From the NCBI GenBank assembly GCA_027620595.1, contig JAQCDI010000207.1:1-5123 (forward strand): DNA of 5,123 nucleotides, read 5' to 3'. Position 1 is the first letter of the stretch. Each line of letters begins with the position of its first letter. The position numbers and the translations under genes were made by a program. The notes under the pieces are model-generated. The model was not told the origin of the DNA, ran no database searches, and saw nothing but the letters and a program-made list of their open reading frames with translations. Positions 1-5,123 of this stretch are shown here, one piece after another. The stretch comes from Bacteroidota bacterium. Its GTDB lineage: Bacteria > Bacteroidota > Rhodothermia > Rhodothermales > UBA10348.

Positions 1-442
1 ACGACGGCAGGTCGGTGACATCGAAGACCACGGCGCCCACATCCGAGTTCGGGCCCGACTGGCCCAACTGCATGGACTGCACATAGTAGTAGCGCCCCTT
101 GTACTTGAAGTAGCGGCCGTCCATGGCGCCTCCGGTGTGGAGCTCTTCATTCTCGATGCGCCAGCGATGGATGACCCGTGCACGATCCGGGTCCGAGAGA
201 TCAATGACATCGAATCCGATGACACCGTTGCGCCGCGCCACGTAGGCGAAGGGCCGCGTCAGCTCCTGTTCGATTTCGATGTCGGAAATCGTGCCGGCCG
301 CGCCCAGCGGGATGTGGGACATTACGCGGATGTTGGCCGATCCGCGTTCGCCCGGCGGCGGCGGATGCGGTGGCTGTTCGATACCCCGCTGGGCGCGGGC
401 GGGAAGGGCCAGGAACAGAAGGAAGAGCAGGATTCGATTCAT
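1..442 (-). CDS. Secreted LVIVD-repeat protein, partial (C-terminus beyond left edge)
   Basis: The reading frame opens with an ATG at 440-442 and stays open to the window edge, giving the first 147 residues. Residues 1-17 look like a signal peptide: Asn-Arg, a Leu/Phe-rich core, then Ala-Arg-Ala before Gln18. A short proline-rich linker (HPPPPG, residues 26-31) follows, then repeats of the LVIVD type. In these a strand ending in 'YVAR' leads to 'IGFDVIDLSDPDRARVI' (about 63-91), and a second copy contains 'VVFDVTDLP' (about 138-146). LVIVD repeats (Pfam PF08309) are beta-propeller-like blades in exported bacterial proteins whose substrate or partner is mostly unknown. The start is supported by a GAGGTGG site 5 bases upstream. 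The gene begins 2 bases after the stop of the preceding LVIVD gene, so the two are very probably co-transcribed and may have arisen by duplication. Specific function is not recognised. Confidence 0.82.
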   Translation of the reverse strand, partial: MNRILLFLLFLALPARAQRGIEQPPHPPPPGERGSANIRVMSHIPLGAAGTISDIEIEQELTRPFAYVARRNGVIGFDVIDLSDPDRARVIHRWRIENEELHTGGAMDGRYFKYKGRYYYVQSMQLGQSGPNSDVGAVVFDVTDLPS

Positions 443-444
443 CG

Positions 445-1743
445 TTACCACCTCACCGATTGCGTCGGTCCGTTGTCCCAGTCCTGGACGGTGGACACGT
501 TGGCAAAGCCCCAGCCCCGACCGTCCCATCCTTCGAAGGCTTCCATGTAGAAGAGCCACAGGCCGGTGTTCACATCCGTCACGGCAATCAGACCGTCATG
601 ATTGCGGACGTCGACATCCCAGGCGCCGTTGCGTTCCGTCTTCTCGTTGGAGAGCGAGGCGCGTGGACCGTCCCAGGTGTGGTAATAGCCCACTGTATAG
701 GGTTCGAACGGGTTCATCATGTTGAACACCTGCAGCCCGTCGTCCATGGAAGCCGTGAAGACGAAAGGCCAGCGCAGCTCGTGATTCTCGGAGCGGTTGC
801 GCCAGTCGGCCGTCCACGCGCCAGCCGCCACGCGGACGCGGGGCACCACGCCTTCGAAGGCCGGTCGGAGGTCAAAGATGCGAATGGGTGCCGTGCGATA
901 TCCCGCTGCCGCCACCAGATGGGTGCCATCGGGCGTGGCCGATACGGCGTGGCCGATCTGGACGGCGGCCGAACTGACCTGGGTCAACAGCTCCGGATCC
1001 GAGGGGTCCGTGATATCGAACACGTAGTACCCACCGGCGCCAGCGGCATAGAGGCGGTCGGTTTCGCTGTCGGCGTGCCACTGGGCGGTCATGGAGTGAT
1101 AGCCGTAGTCTACGTTCGGTACGTCCTCGGGCAGCGCATAGGAGGCCACCGGGTCGGTCGAACCGGACAGGAGTCGGTCGATGTCGAAGGCGTCGATGGC
1201 ATCACCTCCCGTGACCAGGAGGTAGGATCGCCCGTTGGAGTGCCGGTAGGCAAAAACGTGGTGGTAGGCACGCGGCGGACCGATCTCGGCCGCTGCGTCG
1301 AACTGGCCCTCGTCGGGATCGGATACTTCCCGTACACTCATACCCTGATCGTGTGTCACGGCCAGATAATGACGGCTGCCATGTCGGAAGAGGGTCAGGT
1401 CTCCCAGATTGCGACCCGCTGGATCCCAGGATCCGACCACCCGGGGCGAGGAGGGGTCGGCGAGGCTGATGGCCACCACCTGGGATCCGTCAGCATGTTC
1501 GCGGGCTACGAATACGAACGGCCTACCTGCTTCCTGGTCCAGGACGACATGACCGGTGCCTCGTCCAAGGGCTTCGAAACCGGCGGAAGGGGACTGCGTG
1601 GACTGCATGCCTCCAAGGGCGAGATGCCCGGCAAGCTCCATATTGCGGCTACCGCGGGCACCGTCCTGACGCCGGGCATGCGCATCAGAGACGAACACAC
1701 CCACCACGAGCAGGCCGACGACAAGGGTCGGAAAGCGTCGCAT
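445..1743 (-). CDS. Secreted LVIVD-repeat beta-propeller-like protein
   Basis: This 432-residue protein starts at the ATG at 1741-1743. A GTG 45 bases further upstream (1788) keeps the frame open, but it would put 15 polar residues in front of the signal peptide and lies inside a hairpin, so the ATG is preferred. Residues 1-23 form a signal peptide (MRR, Leu/Val-rich core, Ala-His-Ala cleavage site). The rest is built of repeated units in which a hydrophobic strand is followed by an 'F/I-D-I-x-D-P-x-x-P' turn. Clear copies are near 76-104 (VVAISLADPSSPRVVGSW), 231-254 (YYVFDITDPSDPELL), 274-303 (IRIFDLRP), 326-350 (GLQVFNMMNPFEP) and 384-400 (GLWLFYM). The pattern fits LVIVD repeats (PF08309), which form propeller blades. 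The C-terminus is rich in Trp and Gly. It probably acts in the periplasm or at the cell surface; ligand or partner is unknown. It is the promoter-proximal gene of a two-gene unit with the LVIVD gene at 442. Confidence 0.85.
   Translation of the reverse strand: MRRFPTLVVGLLVVGVFVSDAHARRQDGARGSRNMELAGHLALGGMQSTQSPSAGFEALGRGTGHVVLDQEAGRPFVFVAREHADGSQVVAISLADPSSPRVVGSWDPAGRNLGDLTLFRHGSRHYLAVTHDQGMSVREVSDPDEGQFDAAAEIGPPRAYHHVFAYRHSNGRSYLLVTGGDAIDAFDIDRLLSGSTDPVASYALPEDVPNVDYGYHSMTAQWHADSETDRLYAAGAGGYYVFDITDPSDPELLTQVSSAAVQIGHAVSATPDGTHLVAAAGYRTAPIRIFDLRPAFEGVVPRVRVAAGAWTADWRNRSENHELRWPFVFTASMDDGLQVFNMMNPFEPYTVGYYHTWDGPRASLSNEKTERNGAWDVDVRNHDGLIAVTDVNTGLWLFYMEAFEGWDGRGWGFANVSTVQDWDNGPTQSVRW
448..454 (-). 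promoter_or_regulatory. Shine-Dalgarno site of the second LVIVD gene
   Basis: Read on the minus strand this is GAGGTGG, ending 5 bases before the ATG at 442. It lies inside the last codons of the upstream LVIVD gene, just before its TAA stop. It is the only strong ribosome-binding site seen before a gene in this window. It supports the ATG at 442 and translation from a shared transcript. Confidence 0.6.
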
Positions 1744-1778
1744 GGACAGTTGGGATTGGCTGGGTGGATCGGGCTCAA

Positions 1779-1795
1779 CGGCCTTCACAAGGCCG
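1779..1795 (-). repeat. Compact hairpin in the leader of the LVIVD operon
   Basis: A perfect inverted repeat CGGCCTT/AAGGCCG surrounds a 3-base centre. It lies 35 bases upstream of the LVIVD ATG at 1743. If the predicted promoter is right, the hairpin sits about 8 bases from the transcript's 5' end, where it could stabilise the message or act as a regulatory element. No T-run follows on either strand, so it is not a typical intrinsic terminator. As DNA it could instead be a repressor site. Confidence 0.5.
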
Positions 1796-1809
1796 AAACG
1801 GGGATTTTC

Positions 1810-1838
1810 AGGTTACGACGCCGTTCCGGGAATTGCAA
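1810..1838 (-). promoter_or_regulatory. Putative promoter for the LVIVD gene pair
   Basis: On the minus strand TTGCAA (1838-1833, four of six matches to the sigma-70 -35 consensus) and TAACCT (1815-1810, three of six) are separated by exactly 17 bases. Transcription would start near 1803 and give a leader of about 60 bases containing the 1779-1795 hairpin. The elements are weak and were found by eye. Bacteroidota-type promoters have a different consensus, so this is tentative. Confidence 0.35.
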
Positions 1839-1852
1839 AGCTTGCGTGAAGG

Positions 1853-1874
1853 GACTCCATGCCCTCCTGGAGTC
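1853..1874. repeat. Inverted repeat upstream of the LVIVD promoter (possible operator)
   Basis: Perfect 7-base arms GACTCCA and TGGAGTC are separated by 8 bases. The repeat ends 14 bases upstream of the predicted -35 element of the leftward promoter. This arrangement suits a dimeric transcription factor, but the regulator is not in the window. An RNA hairpin is an alternative reading. The symmetry is directly visible; the regulatory role is inferred. Confidence 0.35.
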
Positions 1875-1947
1875 GATCAAACGCGGCCAACAGCGAGCGG
1901 AGTGGGAAACGACCCGGAGCAAGGATTCCCCTTGTTGGTTCGTTGCG

Positions 1948-1953
1948 TAGATT
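1948..1953 (+). promoter_or_regulatory. Weak -10-like element facing the serine hydrolase operon
   Basis: TAGATT matches four of six positions of the sigma-70 -10 consensus and lies 62 bases before the ATG at 2016. No good -35 is found 16-18 bases upstream. A promoter for the four-gene rightward operon must lie in this intergenic stretch or further left, and this is the best candidate visible by eye. Confidence 0.2.
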
Positions 1954-2015
1954 GCCCATGAGGACCAATCCGCGGCCTCCCAATCCAACGAGTCTTCCAA
2001 TCCTTCCAGAAGCCC

Positions 2016-3131
2016 ATGACACGCCGATTTCCCGTCCTCCCGCTGATTCTGATCGGAATCATGTTCTTCTCGGCCTGTGCGTCTGCGCCCGCGCCGTCCA
2101 ATCCCGATGCGGCCATGACGGCCCTGGTGGATTCGGCCCGAACCATGATTGAGGCCGAAATGCAGGCAGCCAACCTGCCCGGCCTGTCGATCGCGGTGGC
2201 CGTGGACGGACAAGTGGTCTGGGCCGAAGGATTCGGTCACGCCGACCGCGAAACCGGGCAGCCGGTTACGCCAGCCTCGAAATTCAGGGTGGGCAGTGTG
2301 TCCAAACCGTTCACGGCAACGGCTGTGGCGCAGCTCATGAGCGACAGCCGGATGGATGTGGATGCGCCGATCCAGACCTGGGTCCCGACCTTCCCGACCA
2401 AGGAGTGGACCATATCCACCCGCCAGGTGGGTGGGCACATCGCCGGCATCCGCCACTACGAAGGGGACGAGAACCTCTCGGCCGTCGAATATCCGACGGT
2501 GCAGGCCGGTCTGGAGATCTTCAAGGATTCGCCCCTGCTCTTTGAGCCCGGGACCCGCTACGCCTACTCTTCCTACGGATGGAATCTGATTTCGGCCGTC
2601 GTGGAAGGAGCTTCGGGACAGGACTTCCTGACCTACATGGACGAACACGTATTCGGCCCCCTCGGCATGACCAGCACGGAGGCAGACTGGGCCACCCGGG
2701 ACATCGCCGAGCGGGTTTCCTTCTATGTCCGCGACGAAAACGGTTCGCCCGTTCCTGCACCCTATGTGGACAACAGCTACAAATGGGCGGGCGGCGGCTT
2801 CCTTTCCACGCCGGCCGACATGCTCCGGTTTGCCGAAGCGCACCGGAGTCCCGGATTCCTGAGTCAGGAGGCCCTCGATTTCCTGCAGACCTCGCAGCAG
2901 CTCGCTGACGGGTCGGCCACGGGGTATGGCTTTGGCTGGACCACGGCGGAGGATGATGCCGGGCGGAGGCTCGTCGGGCACACCGGAGGATCGGTGGGAG
3001 GAACCACGCTGCTGACCATGAACCCGGAGACGGGGATCGTCGTAGCCATGGCCATCAATCTTTCCGGCGCCGATCTCTCGGTCGGTCGCCGCATCATGCA
3101 GCTGTTCCTGGACGGCCCAACCCCCGACTGA
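2016..3131 (+). CDS. LACTB-like serine hydrolase lipoprotein (beta-lactamase family, PF00144)
   Basis: This 371-residue protein belongs to the serine beta-lactamase/class C penicillin-binding-protein-like hydrolases, which use an acyl-enzyme serine to act on peptides, esters or amides. A lipoprotein signal ends in FFSAC, making Cys21 the lipidated residue. Ala at +2 suggests the outer membrane. The nucleophile motif SxxK is S94-V-S-K97 inside 'FRVGSVSKPFT'. The second motif is Y184-S-S186 ('YAYSSYGWNLIS'), where class C enzymes have Tyr-x-Asn. The third motif is H322-T-G324 ('GHTGGSVGG') near the C-terminus. Residues 143-149 (AGIRHYE) resemble the mitochondrial LACTB subgroup, for which peptidase activity is known, so a peptidase or esterase is likelier than antibiotic resistance. 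Length fits the family. It is first in a tight operon: the isomerase gene begins 4 bases after its stop. No strong Shine-Dalgarno precedes the ATG. Substrate cannot be told from sequence. Confidence 0.9.
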   Translation: MTRRFPVLPLILIGIMFFSACASAPAPSNPDAAMTALVDSARTMIEAEMQAANLPGLSIAVAVDGQVVWAEGFGHADRETGQPVTPASKFRVGSVSKPFTATAVAQLMSDSRMDVDAPIQTWVPTFPTKEWTISTRQVGGHIAGIRHYEGDENLSAVEYPTVQAGLEIFKDSPLLFEPGTRYAYSSYGWNLISAVVEGASGQDFLTYMDEHVFGPLGMTSTEADWATRDIAERVSFYVRDENGSPVPAPYVDNSYKWAGGGFLSTPADMLRFAEAHRSPGFLSQEALDFLQTSQQLADGSATGYGFGWTTAEDDAGRRLVGHTGGSVGGTTLLTMNPETGIVVAMAINLSGADLSVGRRIMQLFLDGPTPD

Positions 3132-3135
3132 GTCC

Positions 3136-3726
3136 ATGCGACGAGCCTGGTTTTCCGGATTCCTCTTTTCCCTGATGCTCCTGTCGGCCTGCCGACCATC
3201 CGACGTGGTGGAGGTGACGATCCATACGTCCCGGGGGGATATCGAAGTGGCCGTGGACACGGTAGCAGCGCCCGTGACGTCGGCCAATTTCCTGCGCTAT
3301 GTCCGTTCCGGATTCTATGATGGCGGGTCGTTCTTCCGGGTGGTCCGGATGGACAACCAACCGTCCGACTCGATCCGCATCGAGGTCATCCAGGGGGGGG
3401 CGAACCGTGAATTGGAGGATCTGTTTTTTGACCCGATCCCCCTCGAGCGTACCTCGAATACCGGGCTGAGCCACGTGGACGGAACGATCTCGATGGCCCG
3501 GGGTCGGCCGGATACCGCCACAGATTCCTTCTTCTTCACCATCGGCAATCAACCTTCCCTCGATTTCGGCGGAATGCGCAATCCCGATGGTCAAGGATTT
3601 GCCGCGTTCGGTCGGGTATTCTCGGGCATGGACGTCATCCGCAGCATCCAGTCCGACTCGACCCTGACGGAAAGCCCACAGGTGCTGCGCAACGAGGTGG
3701 TGATCGACAGCATCCGGGTGCACTGA
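3136..3726 (+). CDS. Cyclophilin-type peptidyl-prolyl cis-trans isomerase lipoprotein
   Basis: This 196-residue protein is a cyclophilin (PF00160), an enzyme that speeds cis-trans rotation of X-Pro bonds during folding. The signal ends in LLSAC, with Cys19 lipidated, placing it in the cell envelope. The domain starts 'VTIHTSRGDIEVAV' (27-40), then 'APVTSANFLRYVRSGFYDG'. The catalytic Arg is R68 in 'SFFRVV'; the conserved Gln is Q86 in 'VIQGG'. 'ISMARG' (118-123) and 'SFFFTIGNQPSLDFGG' (131-146) form the hydrophobic substrate pocket, and 'GFAAFGRVFSGMDVI' closes the fold. The Arg-to-Gln spacing is 18 residues, against 8 in human CypA, so a loop of about 10 residues is inserted beside the active site. 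Similar long loops occur in other bacterial members, as far as I recall. The gene sits 4 bases after the hydrolase and 1 base before the zinc-ribbon gene, implying co-expression. It probably folds envelope proteins; clients are unknown. Confidence 0.92.
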   Translation: MRRAWFSGFLFSLMLLSACRPSDVVEVTIHTSRGDIEVAVDTVAAPVTSANFLRYVRSGFYDGGSFFRVVRMDNQPSDSIRIEVIQGGANRELEDLFFDPIPLERTSNTGLSHVDGTISMARGRPDTATDSFFFTIGNQPSLDFGGMRNPDGQGFAAFGRVFSGMDVIRSIQSDSTLTESPQVLRNEVVIDSIRVH

Positions 3727-3727
3727 C

Positions 3728-3907
3728 ATGGCGCTTCGCGAGTGTCCGTCCTGTGCGCTGGAAAGCGATCCCGCCGAGACCGTATGCCCATTCTGCGGAT
3801 ACGAATTCCCTGAGCCGTCCAAAGGAATGTCCACGGCGGCGTGGTTGTTCGTCGTCCTCCTTCTCGCCTGGCCCGTGTCGCAGCTCATCCGCCTGCTGTT
3901 CTGGTAG
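3728..3907 (+). CDS. Small zinc-ribbon protein with C-terminal membrane segment
   Basis: This 59-residue frame starts 1 base after the isomerase stop and ends 9 bases before roxA. Two Cys pairs, C6-P-S-C9 and C20-P-F-C23, are spaced as in a rubredoxin-type zinc ribbon, the second followed by 'GYEF'. A short linker (EPSKG) leads to one hydrophobic segment at about 38-58 (from AAWLFVV to RLLFW) running to the C-terminus. The expected form is tail-anchored, with the metal-binding head in the cytoplasm. Similar tiny zinc-ribbon membrane proteins exist in many bacteria without assigned function; the ribbon could bind protein or nucleic acid. Its place between two genes without extra spacing, intact frame and well-ordered Cys pairs argue that it is real although short. 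No Shine-Dalgarno is visible, so translation may depend on coupling to the isomerase gene. I do not recognise a named family. Confidence 0.82.
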   Translation: MALRECPSCALESDPAETVCPFCGYEFPEPSKGMSTAAWLFVVLLLAWPVSQLIRLLFW

Positions 3908-3916
3908 TCCATTCCC

Positions 3917-5065
3917 ATGACCCTTCCTTCCTCCTTCTTCGGCGATATCACACCCGAGCAGTTCCTGGCCGAATACTGGCAGAAAAAGCCCCTGCTGGTG
4001 CGCGGTGCGTGGCCGGGGTTCGTCAACCCCCTGCCGCTTCCTGCTTTCCTGAAGCTGGCCTCCCGCCCGGATGCCATGAGTCGACTGCTGATCCAGCATG
4101 AGGGCAGGCACAACTGGGAGTTGCGGGAGGGACCGTTTGCGGCCCGCACCTTCAAAACGATGCCGGACTCCCACTGGACGCTGCTCATCCAGGAAGTGGA
4201 CCGTTTGGTTCCAGCCGTGCGGGACATGCTGGGCGCGGTGGACTTCCTGCCCAAATGGCGACTCGATGACGTCATGATCAGTTATGCTGCCAACGGTGGG
4301 GGGGTAGGTGCCCACATCGACAACTACGATGTCTTCCTGCTGCAGGGCCACGGGCTCCGACGCTGGCAGATCAACACCACGCCTGTCGAGGAAGAGGTGC
4401 TCATCGAAGATATTGATGTATCCATCCTGGCCGACTTTGTACCCGACAGGGATTGGGTGCTCGAGCCCGGCGACATGCTCTATCTGCCGCCCCGCGTGGC
4501 CCACTACGGCGTGGCGGAGGGGGAGTGCATGACCTTTTCCATCGGGTGTCGGGCGCCTTCCGAGGCCGACATGCTCAACGCCTTGATGGAGCAGCTACTC
4601 ATGCAGGCGGATCCGGAAGCGCGGTTTGCCGATCCGGATCTGCAACGGCCTGCATCCACGGCAGCCCTCGGTGACGGGGTGGTGGCCTGGACACGCCGCC
4701 TTCTGAAGGACCTTTTGGGTGACGAAGCCCGACTGACGGAAATGGTGGGCACGGTACTATCCCAGCCACGACGCTGGATTGAGGAGGATGCCCTGCCTGA
4801 GGATACGCTGGAAGAAGCGCTGGCCGACGGAGGACGAGTGCGGCCCGGTTCGTCCTCCCAAGTCCTTCTCCAGGACGGTCCGGACGGTTCACTGCTCCTC
4901 TTTGCCGCTGGCGAAGTCATCGAGCTGGATGCGTCGTTCCGGCCGTTGCTGATCAAGCTCATTGAAGGACATGGCCTCACGGCCGGGGATCTGGGCACCG
5001 ATCAAGCGCTGGATGAGCTGCTCGATGATCTCTATGGCCAGGGCACGCTGGTTGTCGACGCCTGA
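3917..5065 (+). CDS. roxA: Ribosomal protein uL16 arginine 3-hydroxylase, JmjC-type 2-oxoglutarate oxygenase (RoxA/YcfD family)
   Basis: This 382-residue protein closely follows E. coli YcfD/RoxA (373 residues), which uses Fe(II), O2 and 2-oxoglutarate to hydroxylate an arginine of ribosomal protein uL16. The N-terminus 'FLAEYWQKKPLLVRGA' (16-31) matches YcfD. The core double-stranded beta-helix holds 'KWRLDDVMISYAANGGGVGAH', with the iron triad H133-x-D135 and H196 in 'LYLPPRVAHYG'. 'GLRRWQI' (146-152) carries arginines likely to help bind cofactor, and 'FSIGCRAPS' matches the YcfD 'YSVGFRAPN' segment. After about residue 215 come a helical dimerisation region and a winged-helix-like C-terminal domain (about 295-382), both characteristic of this family (PF08007 plus ROXA-like winged helix). 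All catalytic residues are present, so it should be active. It is last in the four-gene operon. A Rhodothermus marinus orthologue is biochemically known, which informs the proposed lineage. No clear Shine-Dalgarno precedes the ATG. Confidence 0.94.
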   Translation: MTLPSSFFGDITPEQFLAEYWQKKPLLVRGAWPGFVNPLPLPAFLKLASRPDAMSRLLIQHEGRHNWELREGPFAARTFKTMPDSHWTLLIQEVDRLVPAVRDMLGAVDFLPKWRLDDVMISYAANGGGVGAHIDNYDVFLLQGHGLRRWQINTTPVEEEVLIEDIDVSILADFVPDRDWVLEPGDMLYLPPRVAHYGVAEGECMTFSIGCRAPSEADMLNALMEQLLMQADPEARFADPDLQRPASTAALGDGVVAWTRRLLKDLLGDEARLTEMVGTVLSQPRRWIEEDALPEDTLEEALADGGRVRPGSSSQVLLQDGPDGSLLLFAAGEVIELDASFRPLLIKLIEGHGLTAGDLGTDQALDELLDDLYGQGTLVVDA

Positions 5066-5072
5066 TCGGGCA

Positions 5073-5102
5073 TTGACGCTTCGGCCTTTTCCCTTTTACC
5101 CT
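5073..5102 (+). promoter_or_regulatory. Possible promoter for a gene beyond the right edge
   Basis: TTGACG (5073-5078, five of six matches to the -35 consensus) is followed after 18 bases by TACCCT (5097-5102, three of six matches to -10). It lies in the 58 bases after roxA, with a pyrimidine-rich stretch between the two elements. The elements are weak and no downstream gene is visible to confirm it. Confidence 0.25.
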
Positions 5103-5123
5103 GAAATACGTGCGGCGCGGGAT

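Noticed and set aside
445..1788. GTG at 1786-1788 as the start of the first LVIVD gene
   Set aside because: It would add 15 polar residues before a clean signal peptide and lies in the loop of a 7-bp hairpin. The ATG at 1743 gives a standard exported protein.
370..1950. 526-codon open frame on the plus strand across the whole LVIVD gene
   Set aside because: Its codons are in exact register with the minus-strand LVIVD codons. In a GC-rich genome the G/C third positions of the real gene become first positions of the antisense frame, so stops (which begin with T) are rare. The translation shows no domain or signal.
2016..3131. Serine hydrolase as an antibiotic-resistance beta-lactamase
   Set aside because: The Tyr-Ser-Ser second motif, the LACTB-like segment, and the housekeeping operon context favour a peptidase or esterase.
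1785..3287. 500-codon open frame on the minus strand across the serine hydrolase
   Set aside because: It is codon-aligned antisense to the hydrolase, and its Gly/Arg/His-rich translation has no recognisable fold. The plus-strand frame carries all catalytic motifs.
3094..4504. Long minus-strand frames (393 and 289 codons) across the cyclophilin, zinc-ribbon and roxA genes
   Set aside because: Each is codon-aligned antisense to the cyclophilin or to roxA respectively, the same artefact as above. Neither translation resembles a known family.
5066..5096. Intrinsic terminator after roxA
   Set aside because: There is a T-rich tract (CCTTTTCCCTTTT), but only a 2-3 bp stem can be formed before it, too weak for a standard terminator.
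1..5123. Mobile element, CRISPR array, tRNA or rRNA
   Set aside because: No transposase-like product, terminal repeats, regularly spaced direct repeats or cloverleaf/rRNA-like sequence was seen on either strand.

Overview
The window is gene-dense, roughly 60% GC, with two blocks of genes that diverge from a 272-base intergenic region (1744-2015). Genes follow each other with 1-9 base gaps and mostly lack a clear Shine-Dalgarno site. Several products carry secretion signals or outer-membrane-type lipoboxes, which points to a diderm bacterium. A full-length RoxA/YcfD ribosomal oxygenase outside an obvious proteobacterial setting, LVIVD-repeat secreted proteins and weak ribosome-binding sites together suggest Rhodothermota or a related Bacteroidota-side lineage. 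RoxA is known and structurally characterised in Rhodothermus marinus. The assignment is an inference; Gemmatimonadota or another GC-rich marine lineage cannot be excluded.

Left block, minus strand (1-1743): two exported LVIVD-repeat beta-propeller-like proteins in tandem, only 2 bases apart. The second runs off the left edge of the window. Their biochemical role is unknown. They were probably exported and translated together, and the second has the one convincing Shine-Dalgarno site in the window.

Intergenic region (1744-2015): a plausible promoter for the LVIVD pair, a 7-bp inverted repeat just upstream of it that could be an operator, a compact 7-bp hairpin in the predicted leader, and a weak -10-like element facing right.

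Right block, plus strand (2016-5065): four tightly packed genes that look like one operon. They encode a LACTB-like serine hydrolase lipoprotein, a cyclophilin-type peptidyl-prolyl isomerase lipoprotein, a 59-residue zinc-ribbon protein with a C-terminal membrane segment, and the 2-oxoglutarate/Fe(II) ribosomal protein arginine hydroxylase RoxA. The first two act in the cell envelope, the third sits at the inner membrane, and RoxA acts on ribosomes in the cytoplasm, so the operon mixes envelope maintenance with ribosome modification. No strong terminator follows roxA. A possible promoter near the right edge suggests another rightward gene begins outside the window.

I did not find a clearly undescribed system such as a defence island, mobile element or CRISPR array. 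The most notable items are the tiny zinc-ribbon membrane protein between the isomerase and roxA, the tandem LVIVD secretion pair with its structured control region, and G-tracts placed over active-site codons of two neighbouring enzymes.
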